From NCBI RefSeq assembly GCF_026340465.1, contig NZ_JAPEPC010000001.1, positions 5,275,001 to 5,339,000 of the forward strand: DNA of 64,000 bases. The letters are read 5' to 3'. The notes beneath the pieces were generated by a model. The model did no database searches. It was not told the origin of the DNA and saw nothing but the letters and a program-made list of their open reading frames with translations. Below, piece after piece: positions 16,252 through 25,134 of this stretch. Numbering within the stretch: the stretch's first letter is position 1; every line of letters begins with the position of its first letter. The translations under genes were made by a program, and so were the position numbers. The stretch is from Streptomyces sp. NBC_01306. GTDB lineage: Bacteria > Actinomycetota > Actinomycetes > Streptomycetales > Streptomycetaceae.

Positions 16252-16509
16252 ATGGGCCTCATCACGGACATCCTGACTCTGCCCCTGGCACCGTTGCGCG
16301 GCACCGCATGGGTCGTCGACCAGGTGCTGGTGACGGCGGAGCGGGAGTACTACGACCCGGAGCCCGTACGCGCCGAACTGGTGGCGCTCGAACAGGAGTT
16401 GCTGAGTGGCCGTATCGAAGAGGACGAGTTCGATCGTCGCGAGGACGAGCTGCTGGACCGGCTGGAATGGCTCGAAGCCAACCAGCGGCGACTGCGGGCT
16501 CATTCCTGA
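16252..16509 (+). CDS. gvpG: Gas vesicle protein GvpG
   Basis: 85 residues, starting MGLITDILTLPLAPLRGTAW, the standard GvpG opening, followed by a helical, Glu/Arg-rich body (LSGRIEEDEFDRREDELLDR). GvpG is an accessory protein that interacts with GvpF and GvpL during assembly. CGGAGGG lies upstream of the ATG; it begins 37 bases after gvpF. Confidence 0.94.
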   Translation: MGLITDILTLPLAPLRGTAWVVDQVLVTAEREYYDPEPVRAELVALEQELLSGRIEEDEFDRREDELLDRLEWLEANQRRLRAHS

Positions 16510-16536
16510 CAACAGGGAGAACGAGGTACACGACAG

Positions 16537-17106
16537 ATGACAGGCAACGGCAAGATAGGCGTCGCCCTGGTGGGTGGCTACCTGCTGGGACGCACCAAGA
16601 AGGCGAAGCTGGCGATCGGCCTGGGCATGTTCCTGGCCGGCAAGAAGATGAGTCTGGATCCGGCGCAGCTGGGCAAGATGGTGGCCGGTTCTCCGGTGCT
16701 CTCCAGTCTCAACAGCCAGGTACGCAAGGAGCTGGTAGAGGCCACGAAGTCGGCGGCCACGTCCGCGCTGACGAAGCGCGCCAGTGGCCTGGCGGACTCT
16801 CTTCACGAGAGGGCGCTGGGGCTCGACGAGCAGTCCGGCCGCGGGAGCGACGACGAGGAGCCCGAGGAGGACGACGGCCGGGAGCGCGCCGCGGAGAGCG
16901 AAGAGAGCGAAGAGGACGCACCGGACGAGCCTGCACCTCGTAAGCGGGCTGCCAAGTCCACATCGGCCAAGACATCGTCCGCCGCGCGCGGCAAGGCGTC
17001 GCAGGGCGCTCGCAAGACGTCATCGCCGGCCCGCCGGGCTGCATCCGGAACCCGCAGGACGGCATCGCGGACGCACGCCAAGAACGGGGGTGGCCGCAGT
17101 GAGTGA
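16537..17106 (+). CDS. gvpY: Gas vesicle cluster protein GvpY
   Basis: 189 residues in two halves. Residues 1-90 are moderately hydrophobic (KIGVALVGGYLLGRTKKAKL, then MFLAGKKMSLDP). The rest is a low-complexity tail, first acidic (DDEEPEEDDGRE), then Lys/Ala/Ser-rich and histone-like (AAKSTSAKTSSAARGKASQG). Position and composition match GvpY of Streptomyces clusters, whose function is unknown. It overlaps gvpZ by eight bases. Confidence 0.8.
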   Translation: MTGNGKIGVALVGGYLLGRTKKAKLAIGLGMFLAGKKMSLDPAQLGKMVAGSPVLSSLNSQVRKELVEATKSAATSALTKRASGLADSLHERALGLDEQSGRGSDDEEPEEDDGRERAAESEESEEDAPDEPAPRKRAAKSTSAKTSSAARGKASQGARKTSSPARRAASGTRRTASRTHAKNGGGRSE

Positions 17107-18277
17107 CTCCGCTTTCAGCAAGCTGAAGGACGAGGTGGTGCGGAATCCGGCCACCGACAGGCTCAAGGACGAACTGCAGAACTACCTGCATGCCCGGGCC
17201 GAACACGCGGTCACCCAGCTCGGACACAAGCTGGGCGAGGGCGTCAGCAAGCTGGCCGAGCCCGGCGAGGGCGGTCTGGCGGGCAGCCTGGCCAAGGGCG
17301 GGCAAGCCCTCAAGGAGGGCAAGTCGCCGGCCCAGGCCGCACTCTCCGCGGGCAGCGCCCAGCTCAAGGACACGCTCAAGGAGAAGGTCAAGGGCCTGTT
17401 CGGCAAGGGCCGCAAGGGCGGCGGGGGCAAGTCCAAGAGCGTGACGATCGTCGAGGACATCGACGTGGGCGTACCCGTCCGCGAGGCGTACGACCAGTGG
17501 ACGCAGTTCCAGGAGTTCAGCACGTTCGCCAAGGGCGTCGTCAGCGTCGAGAAGGCCGATGACACCAGCAGTAACTGGAAGGTGAAGGTCGCCAAGTCCA
17601 CGCGCAGTTGGAAGGCGAACGTCACCGAGCAGGTACCGGACGAACGGATCACCTGGACCACGGAGGGGGCGAAGGGCACCGTCAGGGGCGTCGTGACGTT
17701 CCACCCCATCACGAGCGACCTCACCCGTGTGCTGCTGGTCCTTGAGTACTTCCCCAAGGGGCTGTTCGAGAAGACCGGCAACATGTGGCGTGCTCAGGGC
17801 CGGCGCGCCCGGCTGGACCTCAAGCTCTACCGCAAGTTCATCATGATGCGCGGCGAGGCCACGGACGGCTGGCGCGGCGAGATCCGGGACGGCGAGGTCG
17901 TCGTGGAGCACGACGACGCCGTGGCGGAGGAGCAGGCGGACCCCGATAAGGAAGCGCAGGACGGCGGGCCGGCCGACTCGGCTGATCAGGACGGCGAGGA
18001 CGGCGAGGACGGCGAGGACGACCGGCGCGACTCGCTCGACGAGGACGAGGACGAGTACGACGAGGAAGTCGACGACGAGGAGCTCCCCGATGAGGGTGAG
18101 CCCGACGCCGCGTACGACGACGAAGGCCTCGAAGCCCCCGAGGACGATGAAGCCCTCGAAGGAGAAGCGGAGATCGAGGACGGCCCCGGAACCGAGCCCG
18201 ACTTCGCCGACGACGAGGAAGAAGAACACCGGCCGGCCCGCCGCTCCCGCCGCCGTACCGCCGCGGCCCGTTCCTGA
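17099..18277 (+). CDS. gvpZ: Gas vesicle cluster protein GvpZ with SRPBCC domain
   Basis: 392 residues. An N-terminal Gly/Lys-rich part is followed by an SRPBCC (START-like, polyketide-cyclase fold) domain at about 115-265 (VTIVEDIDVGVPVREAYDQW, then VSVEKADDTSSNWKVKVA). The last 120 residues are extremely acidic (Asp/Glu runs) and end in an Arg-rich tip. The position matches gvpZ of Streptomyces clusters. The SRPBCC domain suggests binding of a hydrophobic ligand or membrane surface; this is inference. GTG start at 17099 inside the end of gvpY implies coupling. Confidence 0.82.
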   Translation: MSDSAFSKLKDEVVRNPATDRLKDELQNYLHARAEHAVTQLGHKLGEGVSKLAEPGEGGLAGSLAKGGQALKEGKSPAQAALSAGSAQLKDTLKEKVKGLFGKGRKGGGGKSKSVTIVEDIDVGVPVREAYDQWTQFQEFSTFAKGVVSVEKADDTSSNWKVKVAKSTRSWKANVTEQVPDERITWTTEGAKGTVRGVVTFHPITSDLTRVLLVLEYFPKGLFEKTGNMWRAQGRRARLDLKLYRKFIMMRGEATDGWRGEIRDGEVVVEHDDAVAEEQADPDKEAQDGGPADSADQDGEDGEDGEDDRRDSLDEDEDEYDEEVDDEELPDEGEPDAAYDDEGLEAPEDDEALEGEAEIEDGPGTEPDFADDEEEEHRPARRSRRRTAAARS

Positions 18278-18304
18278 CCCGAGCGACATCACAGACAGGG
18301 GCTG

Positions 18305-18748
18305 ATGAAGGTGCCCGACTCACTGGCCGGCCGTATGGGGGCTCCCTCCGGGGGGTCCCCATACGGCCAGCAAGGTTCCTCTGCCAATCTGGCCGACATT
18401 CTCGAACGTGTCCTGGACAAGGGCATCGTCATCGCAGGTGATATCCAGATCAACCTGCTGGACATCGAGCTGCTGACGATCAAGCTCAGGCTGCTGGTCG
18501 CCTCCGTGGACAAGGCCAAGGAGATGGGCATCGACTGGTGGGAGCACGACCCCTCCCTGTCCTCCCGGGCTCGTCCACCTCAGCAGACGGAGAAGCTGCA
18601 CCCCTCTGCCACGAACGACCCATTGGCTCAGGAGAACGCCCGCCTCAAGGCTGAACTGGCCGAGCTGAGGCAGGCCGCAGGTCTCCCCGCAGGGTCTGCG
18701 CACGAGGCGGAGACCAGCGGGAACGCGGGCAGGAGGGACGAGCAGTGA
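18305..18748 (+). CDS. gvpJ: Gas vesicle protein GvpJ (GvpA-like)
   Basis: 147 residues. The GvpA-like core ANLADILERVLDKGIVIAGD to LRLLVASVDKAKEMGIDWWE is at about 27-82, ending in the WWEHDP motif seen in actinobacterial GvpJ. A helical C-terminal extension follows (NARLKAELAELRQAAG). It is a minor structural protein, probably at vesicle tips. A hairpin-forming inverted repeat lies within codons 9-22. Its TGA overlaps the GTG of gvpL. Confidence 0.92.
   Translation: MKVPDSLAGRMGAPSGGSPYGQQGSSANLADILERVLDKGIVIAGDIQINLLDIELLTIKLRLLVASVDKAKEMGIDWWEHDPSLSSRARPPQQTEKLHPSATNDPLAQENARLKAELAELRQAAGLPAGSAHEAETSGNAGRRDEQ
18329..18368 (+). repeat. Inverted repeat inside the 5' end of gvpJ
   Basis: GGCCGTATGGGG (18329-18340) and CCCCATACGGCC (18357-18368) are exact reverse complements around a 16-base GC-rich centre that can pair further. 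It covers codons 9-22 of gvpJ, a region that is poorly conserved in the family, so it could form an mRNA hairpin between gvpZ and gvpJ. Confidence 0.7.
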
Positions 18749-19548
18749 ACACCGGAATCTCCTATGTCTACGCCGTGAGCCGGGCCGGCACACTCAGTGG
18801 CGTGACCTCCGGCGCCGTATCCGGCCTGGACGGAGGCGTGCTGCGGACGGTGAGTGCCGACGGCCTTGAAGCCTTGGTTTCTTCCGTACCCGATGAGGCC
18901 TTCAGCTCGGAGGGTATGAAGGCACAGATGGAGGACCTGAAGAGGCTGGAGGAGATCGCCCGCGGCCACCACGCAGTGGTGGAAGCCGCCTACGGGGCCA
19001 CGACGATCCTCCCCCTGCGACTGGCGACGGTCTGTCTCAGCGACGAGCGCGTGGCCGCCATGGTCCACGAACGGCACGGGGAATTCGCCGAGTTGCTCTC
19101 CTGGCTCGAAGGCCACGTCGAACTCGGCGTGAAGGTGTACGCGGACCCGCACCGCCCGGCGGAGGCTCAGCCTCCGAATGCCCCGGGCTCCGCCGCTCCG
19201 GCCAGTCCGGGGCGGGCGTACCTGCAACAGCGCAGGGCACAGCGCCGTAACCAGCAGGACGCCTACCGGGCCGCGGGGGATCTGGCCGCCGAGGTCCCTG
19301 GCCGGGTGGCCGACGTGGCACGCGCCAGGGCCCCTCACCGGCCGCAGCAGGGCGAACTGGCTTCCTCGCCGGGCGAGAACATCGCCAATGACGCTTACCT
19401 GGTCCCGGCAGCCCGGGTCGGGGAATTCCGGCGGGCGCTGGACACGCTGGCCGGCGATACGCCCGGTGTGCGGATCGAGGTCACCGGGCCCTGGGCCCCC
19501 TACTCCTTTGCCACGCCGCCCGCCGTGGCGCAGGGCGGCTCACAGTGA
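18745..19548 (+). CDS. gvpL: Gas vesicle protein GvpL (GvpL/GvpF family)
   Basis: 267 residues, second GvpL/GvpF-type protein of the cluster: YVYAVSRAGTLSGV start, ATTILPLRLATV in the middle and the terminal GPWAPYSFAT. It differs from GvpF by a Pro/Ala-rich insertion near residues 135-165. GvpL is thought to act as an adaptor binding other Gvp proteins. GTG start at 18745 shares GTGA with the gvpJ stop. Confidence 0.92.
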   Translation: MNTGISYVYAVSRAGTLSGVTSGAVSGLDGGVLRTVSADGLEALVSSVPDEAFSSEGMKAQMEDLKRLEEIARGHHAVVEAAYGATTILPLRLATVCLSDERVAAMVHERHGEFAELLSWLEGHVELGVKVYADPHRPAEAQPPNAPGSAAPASPGRAYLQQRRAQRRNQQDAYRAAGDLAAEVPGRVADVARARAPHRPQQGELASSPGENIANDAYLVPAARVGEFRRALDTLAGDTPGVRIEVTGPWAPYSFATPPAVAQGGSQ

Positions 19549-19754
19549 GCGGTGCGCCGGGCAATGCCGATACGGACATCGAGTCCCTGGCCGGGCGGCA
19601 GGTCGCACTCATCGATCTGCTGGACCGCCTGCTCAATGGCGGGGCGGTCCTCACCGGTGACCTCGTCCTCTCGATCGCCGATGTGGACCTGGTGCACATC
19701 AACTTGCGTGCCGTCATCCGCTCGATCACTTCCGACGAACCGGCACCGTGGTGA
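19545..19754 (+). CDS. gvpS: Gas vesicle protein GvpS (small GvpA-like)
   Basis: 69 residues with a GvpA-type core: ALIDLLDRLLNGGAVLTGDL, then VLSIADVDLVHINLRAVI. It lacks the extensions of GvpA and GvpJ. The position between gvpL and gvpK matches gvpS in Streptomyces. Function is inferred as a minor wall component. GTG start overlaps the gvpL stop by four bases (GTGA). Confidence 0.9.
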   Translation: MSGAPGNADTDIESLAGRQVALIDLLDRLLNGGAVLTGDLVLSIADVDLVHINLRAVIRSITSDEPAPW

Positions 19755-19762
19755 GGAGCCCC

Positions 19763-20188
19763 ATGACGGCCGATAACCTCAGCAGCCCTTCGGAGAAGGG
19801 GAATTTCGGCGAGATCGGAAAGGCCGCTGCGCGCGCCTTCGATCTCCTTCCGGCAGGACCGGAGGAGACGCGCCCTCACCGGGGCAGCGCGCGGCGCCTG
19901 GAAACGGACCCGGAATCCGTGGAGCGCGATCTCATCAAATTGGTGCTCACTATTGTGGAGTTGCTGCGCCAGCTCATGGAACGCACGGCGCTGCACCGCG
20001 TGGATCAGGGTGACCTCAGCGAGGACCAGGAAGAGCGAATAGGGCTCACGCTGATGATTCTGCAGGACCGGATGACCGAACTCTGTGACCGGTACGGCCT
20101 CACCATGGATGATCTCAACCTGGATCTGGGGCCGTTGGGATCGCTGTTGCCTCAGTCCGGCTCCGGCTCCGGCTCCGTTCCGGAGTGA
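19763..20188 (+). CDS. gvpK: Gas vesicle protein GvpK
   Basis: 141 residues. The GvpK core is RLETDPESVERDLIKLVLTI to RQLMERTALHRVDQGDLSED and EERIGLTLMILQDRM, ending in LNLDLGPLGSLL. GvpK is a conserved accessory protein of gas vesicle formation. The ATG at 19763 has GAGGAG six bases upstream; a GTG at 19748 would lie inside gvpS without a better ribosome site. Last gene of the cluster, followed by a strong terminator. Confidence 0.94.
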   Translation: MTADNLSSPSEKGNFGEIGKAAARAFDLLPAGPEETRPHRGSARRLETDPESVERDLIKLVLTIVELLRQLMERTALHRVDQGDLSEDQEERIGLTLMILQDRMTELCDRYGLTMDDLNLDLGPLGSLLPQSGSGSGSVPE

Positions 20189-20254
20189 GTGTGTTCACCG
20201 TCAAGGAGAGGCGACCGGGTCGATACGCAGGCGAGGGCCGGTGACCGAAGAACG

Positions 20255-20290
20255 ACCGGAGAGGCGGGGCCGTCGCCCCGCCTCTCCGGT
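20255..20290. terminator. Terminator between the gvp cluster and a convergent gene
   Basis: A perfect 15-pair stem, arms 20255-20269 and 20276-20290, has a six-base loop closed by a further C-G pair. It ends seven bases before the stop of the convergent small membrane protein gene and probably stops both transcripts. Confidence 0.85.
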
Positions 20291-20297
20291 ACAGGCC

Positions 20298-20660
20298 TCA
20301 GCTCCCGAGGCCCCCGCTGCCGAAACTGCTGCCATCACCGAAGCCATCGGCGTCGTCGTCCGCCGGCGGCTTCTGCGAAGCGCTGCGGTGCGTGCTGGAA
20401 CCCTTGAGTTCGTGCGGCAGCAGGCGTGAGCCGTCGTGGGGCATTTCCTCCGGCTCCCGGTATTCCCGGGTTTCGTGAACCGCGCCTTCCTTCGGAAGAT
20501 GGGGCTGCTCGTTCGGCTTTGGTGGCGGGAGTTCCCGGGCGCGGATACGCCGCCCCCAGGCGAAAGCAGCCAGCAGTACGGCAACCACCACGATTCCGGT
20601 GAGAAGCATGAACAGGGCTGTGTTGGATGAGACGGCGAGCTGAAATTTCGAGGCGTCCAT
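20298..20660 (-). CDS. DUF6479-like single-pass membrane protein
   Basis: 120 residues. One transmembrane helix at about 14-36 (NTALFMLLTGIVVVAVLLAA) is followed by a basic stop-transfer stretch GRRIRAREL, then a polar Pro/Glu-rich tail (GAVHETREYREPEEMPHDGS) and a Gly/Ser end. This matches DUF6479-type proteins found throughout Streptomyces, of unknown role. The ATG at 20660 was chosen because the upstream extension is non-coding in appearance. It converges on the gvp cluster. Confidence 0.7.
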   Translation of the reverse strand: MDASKFQLAVSSNTALFMLLTGIVVVAVLLAAFAWGRRIRARELPPPKPNEQPHLPKEGAVHETREYREPEEMPHDGSRLLPHELKGSSTHRSASQKPPADDDADGFGDGSSFGSGGLGS

Positions 20661-20874
20661 TCGACGTCCGTACCCGCATACCAGGATTCCGTACCGCTTG
20701 ATAAGGGGCTGACCCTGCCGCAGGGGTGAGGAAGTCACCCTTGGGTGCAGTCGAGGGTTTATAGATCCGGCTGAACGGGAATTAGGCCCTCTTCTGGGTG
20801 CTGTCTCTTCGGGGGGGTCTGTTGTCCTTTCCGCTGGTTCCCCCGGTGAGTCGCAGGCCGCTACGGTGACCGCC

Positions 20875-21588
20875 ATGACCGCCAATGACTTCTGGACCTC
20901 ACCGGCCGATCGCATAGTGCGCGGCTCCATGGGTCACTGCAACCTGACTGTCCTTGAGCCTCGCTCCGGCCCTGGTGCGCTGCCTGTCAACGAAGCGGCG
21001 CGGGCAGCAGAGTTCGCCTCCTCGATCAGCACCGTCGAGGAGATCCTCGAAGATGCCGGGCCGTGCGCCGCGCTCCACACGCCCGAACCGGGCACCCGCG
21101 CCGAACTGGACATCATCCAGGCCGGCGCGTGGGGCCCCGCCCTCGGTATCAGTGATCCGGCGTTCGCCGGCAACGGCAACGACACGCCGCTCCTGTACGA
21201 GGCCGAGGCCTTGCGGGAGCGGTTCCCCGGTGCGCGGATCGTCGGCCGGGTCCACTTCCACGGAGGCGCCGACCACACCGAGGACATCGTGTGGTTGCCG
21301 GACGGTGCCATGTTCCACGCCAGTGGATGGCCCGGTGACGAACCGTTCGTCATCACCGGCGATCCGGAAGCGGTGATCGCTTCCCTGGGGCTGACGGCCG
21401 AGATGCTGGAAGACGCCGGGATCGACCTGGAAGAGGACGAGCCGGGAGATACCGAGTGGGCGGCTCTGGCCGCTCTGGCTCTCGGTCACACCGACCCTTG
21501 GAGCCGCCCCGGCATCGAGGCCACGGCGTTCCGCGTCCGGCACACCGAGGACGCCGTCGGCACGATGGAAGACCTCTACTTCATCTGA
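20875..21588 (+). CDS. Hypothetical protein
   Basis: 237 residues, acidic, soluble, no signal. I do not recognise the family. The N-terminus reads ANDFWTSPADRIVRGSMGHC; two segments, IVGRVHFHGGADHTEDIVWL and AMFHASGWPGDEPFVITGD, look like beta strands of a small barrel. ATG at 20875 is preferred over the in-frame GTG at 20866 because TACGGT (20862-20867) forms a -10 element seven bases before the ATG, as in leaderless Streptomyces genes, and there is no ribosome site for either. Confidence 0.6.
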   Translation: MTANDFWTSPADRIVRGSMGHCNLTVLEPRSGPGALPVNEAARAAEFASSISTVEEILEDAGPCAALHTPEPGTRAELDIIQAGAWGPALGISDPAFAGNGNDTPLLYEAEALRERFPGARIVGRVHFHGGADHTEDIVWLPDGAMFHASGWPGDEPFVITGDPEAVIASLGLTAEMLEDAGIDLEEDEPGDTEWAALAALALGHTDPWSRPGIEATAFRVRHTEDAVGTMEDLYFI

Positions 21589-21751
21589 TCAACTCCTGCA
21601 CACCGTGGTGGAGTTGACACGCCGACACTCGATTGCCTCTTCTTTACTCGGTGGCCTCGGGCGCTAGGGTTCGCCGAGCGGCGCGTACATGTCACGGGGG
21701 CTTCGCGCGCCGCCCGGTACCCCTTGCCCCCGCCGAGGGAAGACACCCACG

Positions 21752-24184
21752 TTGAATCGCATACTCGGACTGTCCCGCAGATGGCGGGTCTTACGTCTGG
21801 CAGCAGCGGCCGGTCTGGCCGCCGCGGTCACCCTGACCGGTCTGCCGTCCATCGACACCGCCCAGGCTGCGGGCGGGCCGCCGGTCGTGGCCAGGCCCAA
21901 GCCCGGCACCGGCAAACGCTGCGATGTCCGTAACGGGCTACCGCCCGCCAAGAGCACTCCGGCGAACTCCGGATTCCCCGACGACCCGAGCGGGCTGATC
22001 CACAAGTCCACCGACCTGCCGAAGAACTTCGACTACGACCTCCCCGGCCAGGCGTACGACGGGCTGAAGGCTCCCACGGCGGCCGAGAAGCAGAAGGCCC
22101 TGTCCAAGGTCCCGGGGGACCCGACGAAGAACGTCGCCGCCTGGACCAGGCAGGCCAACAGCTCCGGGGCTCCGGCGGACCGGGCCATGGAGATCTACGC
22201 CCGGTTCCTCGCCAACAAGGAGAACCTGGCCTTCGACCACTGGTTCAAGTACCGCTACATCCGCAACCAGACCAACAACAGCAAGGGTTCCGGGTACGAA
22301 CGGCAGCTCGTCAAGGACTACAACCTCATCGGCCCCGACTGGCTGTGCGAGTACTACGTCGAACTCTTCGACAAGGACGGCGACAAGGTCGGCGAGCGCC
22401 GCTACGACGCCTACAACCAGCGGACCAAGGAGTTCAACGAGTTCAAGTCCAACAGCCGGCTGGAGAACGCCCAGCTCGCCAAGGACCGAGTGGTCGCCAA
22501 GTCGATGTCCGACCACACCTTCCGCTACTCCGGCGCGAAGAGCTTCACCAGGGGTCAGGCCAAGAAGATCAGCGACCTGAACGAGGAGGTCGTCGCGGAC
22601 CGGCCGGGCAAGACGAACCAGGTGCGCGGAAACCAGCGCCTCTACAACCCGGTCGCCAAGACCACCCCGGTCCCCGGCTACTCCCGTCAGGACCGGGCGT
22701 TCGCGCCCGGCTGCCAGAGCGCCGGTGCGCAGCTCGCCTCGGCCACCACGTCCAACTGCGGTGGCAGCCGTGGCCCGCTGAACGAGCGCATCAACGACTC
22801 CGGACGCACTCCGGCCGAGGCCAGGCGTATCCAGGCCGAGTCCCGACGCCTGGACAGCCGTGGCACTCTTCCCCGGGGCGGCCCGGGCGGCGTGGACTTC
22901 ACCACCCTGGAGCTGCGCTATGTCGGCGGCCTCGGAAAGGGCAAGGGCATGCAGTACAGCATGCGCGCCGACCAGATGCCCGACCCGGACAAGAACCCGG
23001 GATACGGCGGCCAGGCCAAGATGCAGCTGGCATCCGACGCCCTGTTCACCTGGCTGGCCCTGACACCGGACAAGTTCTGGGTGAACCTGAACCCGGACCA
23101 GCCGGACCGGGTCATGGACGACAAGTTCGCCTCCACCGACGCCGGGCGTGTGCTGCTGGAGGCCGACCTCCAGATGAAGCACGACTTCTTCCGGACGATG
23201 GACCCCAAGACCGACCTCGGCCGCCGGTTCTGGGCCGCCCTCCCGAAGGTGGACGGGCGTCCCTGCTTCACCGGCATCCGTAACTGGATCGAGCCCAAGC
23301 CCGCCACGGTCCGCGAGCAGGACGGCGGCATCTACATCCTCGACGCCCCGCTCAGACTGAAGTCCACCGAGCAGGACACCATCACCCAGCCCGGCGGAGG
23401 CGAGGGCGTCTGCCACCCCACCAAGGCCCAGCGCGACCAGGCTCAGGGGGTCATCGACCGGATGATCGTCCCCGCGGTGGAGAAGACCATCAACACCACT
23501 CCCCAGTACGCCGATCTGCGCCGCGTCTACACCTCCCGCGTCGCAGCCGAGTACATCCGGCGTGAGGACGCCAAGAAGCCCACCGACTTCCACAAGTTCA
23601 TCAACAGCAACAACGTGAAGGCGTGGCCGCTGCGCGCCCCGAACCAGAACTGGGACAAGGACAAGCTGTTCCAGGAGTACCGGAAGATCTTCATCAACGG
23701 CGAGTTCAAGTACAACGTGGACACCGCCAAGGGCGTCATGGTGTACATCGTCGGCGGCGTCGACTTCTCCAAGGCGCCGAAGCGGAACATCACCAAGGTC
23801 CGCTTCAACGTGGAGAACCGGGACCTGGACCACACCACCAGTAACTCCCTGCAGTCCGACGACACCTCCTACCGCGACACCGACACCCTCTACCTCGGTG
23901 GGGGACCGGTCACCGGCGGAGGCGGAAAGCCCACTCCGACACCCACCCCCACGCCCACCGGAAAGCCGTCCGCGCCGCCCAGCCACACACCGGGCCCCGG
24001 GACGAGCACCCCGCCGGCCGGCGGCGGACGGCCGGGCCACCCGCCGACCACTCCCGGCGGGGACCTCGCCCACACCGGATCCGACACCCCCATCGGCCTG
24101 ATCTCAGGCATCGCCGCCGCGGTCATCGTCGTCGGTGGCGCACTGGTCTGGTGGATGCGCCGGCGCCGCACCGCGCAGGACTAG
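21752..24184 (+). CDS. Large cell-wall-anchored (LAxTG sortase signal) secreted protein
   Basis: 810 codons from the TTG at 21752 (an ATG at 21689 would add 21 residues; GAGGGA lies before the TTG). A signal peptide (LRLAAAAGLAAAVTLTGLP, cut near AQA) leads into a large tyrosine- and asparagine-rich ectodomain of no family I recognise. Near the C-terminus come a Pro/Thr linker (KPTPTPTPTPTGKP), the sortase motif LAHTG, a transmembrane helix (GLISGIAAAVIVVGGALVWW) and RRRR. Sortase would link it to peptidoglycan. Its TAG stop lies in the target duplication of an IS481 element; protein length is unaffected. Confidence 0.82.
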   Translation: MNRILGLSRRWRVLRLAAAAGLAAAVTLTGLPSIDTAQAAGGPPVVARPKPGTGKRCDVRNGLPPAKSTPANSGFPDDPSGLIHKSTDLPKNFDYDLPGQAYDGLKAPTAAEKQKALSKVPGDPTKNVAAWTRQANSSGAPADRAMEIYARFLANKENLAFDHWFKYRYIRNQTNNSKGSGYERQLVKDYNLIGPDWLCEYYVELFDKDGDKVGERRYDAYNQRTKEFNEFKSNSRLENAQLAKDRVVAKSMSDHTFRYSGAKSFTRGQAKKISDLNEEVVADRPGKTNQVRGNQRLYNPVAKTTPVPGYSRQDRAFAPGCQSAGAQLASATTSNCGGSRGPLNERINDSGRTPAEARRIQAESRRLDSRGTLPRGGPGGVDFTTLELRYVGGLGKGKGMQYSMRADQMPDPDKNPGYGGQAKMQLASDALFTWLALTPDKFWVNLNPDQPDRVMDDKFASTDAGRVLLEADLQMKHDFFRTMDPKTDLGRRFWAALPKVDGRPCFTGIRNWIEPKPATVREQDGGIYILDAPLRLKSTEQDTITQPGGGEGVCHPTKAQRDQAQGVIDRMIVPAVEKTINTTPQYADLRRVYTSRVAAEYIRREDAKKPTDFHKFINSNNVKAWPLRAPNQNWDKDKLFQEYRKIFINGEFKYNVDTAKGVMVYIVGGVDFSKAPKRNITKVRFNVENRDLDHTTSNSLQSDDTSYRDTDTLYLGGGPVTGGGGKPTPTPTPTPTGKPSAPPSHTPGPGTSTPPAGGGRPGHPPTTPGGDLAHTGSDTPIGLISGIAAAVIVVGGALVWWMRRRRTAQD

Positions 24185-25134
24185 GTGTATTGCCCTGTGA
24201 GGTTGGGGACGCGGGTGGCGGGTGGTTTGCCCTTGAGCGCGGTGTGTCCGCGGTGGTGATTGTAGGTGTGTAGCCAGGCGGGGTAGGCGTCGCGTCGTTC
24301 TTGTTCTGACTGGTAGGGCTTTGCGTAGGCCCACTCGTCGAGGAGGGTGCGGTTGAGGCGTTCGACCTTGCCGTTGGTCTGTGGCCGGTAGGGCCGGGTT
24401 CGCTTGTGGGCGATCCCGGCTGCCGTCAGGGTCTCGTGCCAGAGGTGGGACTTGTAGCAGGCGCCGTTGTCGGTCAGGACGCGTTCGACGGTGATCCCGC
24501 ACGAGGCGAAGTAGGCGTGTGCCCGCTGCCAGAACCCGGTGGCGGTCTCTTTCTTCTCGTCGGTGAGGATCTCGCTGTAGGCGAGGCGGGAGTGGTCGTC
24601 GACGGCGGTGTGGATGTAGCTGTATCCGGTGCCGGAGCGGGTCTTGCGGCCGGCCGGGCGTCCGAGGGTCTTGTGGCCGCCGCCGTTGGGGATGTTGCCG
24701 AGCTTCTTGATGTCGACGTGTACGAGTTCGCCGGGCCGGTCGCGTTCGTAGCGGCGTATGACGCGGCCGGTGGCCCGGTCCAGATGGGCGAGCCGGGCCA
24801 GGCCGAAACGGACCAGTATCCGGTGCACGGTCGAGGGCACCAGGCCCAGCAGGTGCGCGATGCGGGCCGGTCCCCACCTTCGTGAGAGGCGGACTTTGAT
24901 GACCCGGCGTTCGGTCCGGGTCGGAGTGCGCCGGGGGCTGCGGTGAGGGCGGCTGGAACGGTCACTCAGCCCGGCCTCGCCGAGTTGGCGGTAACGCCCG
25001 GCCCATCGCTGGGCGGTGGTCGGCGAGACCTGGAAACGCTCCGCTGCCCGGCGCAGAGGCCATCCGTCATCGACCACGCAGCGGGCCACCCGCAGACGTC
25101 CGGTCTCGGTCAGAGGTGCATTACGGTGAGGCAT
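24181..25134 (-). CDS. IS481-family transposase
   Basis: 317 residues. N-terminal helix-turn-helix (WPLRRAAERFQVSPTTAQRW) is followed by an integrase core with DDE residues: Asp in LVHVDIKKLG, Asp in ERVLTDNGACY and Glu in RPQTNGKVERLNRTL. All three look intact and there is no frameshift, so the element may be active. The ATG at 25134 was chosen as in related elements (MPHRNAPLTETGRLR). The last sense codon ends at the element's edge and the TAG stop is supplied by the target duplication at 24181-24183. Confidence 0.93.
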   Translation of the reverse strand: MPHRNAPLTETGRLRVARCVVDDGWPLRRAAERFQVSPTTAQRWAGRYRQLGEAGLSDRSSRPHRSPRRTPTRTERRVIKVRLSRRWGPARIAHLLGLVPSTVHRILVRFGLARLAHLDRATGRVIRRYERDRPGELVHVDIKKLGNIPNGGGHKTLGRPAGRKTRSGTGYSYIHTAVDDHSRLAYSEILTDEKKETATGFWQRAHAYFASCGITVERVLTDNGACYKSHLWHETLTAAGIAHKRTRPYRPQTNGKVERLNRTLLDEWAYAKPYQSEQERRDAYPAWLHTYNHHRGHTALKGKPPATRVPNLTGQYT

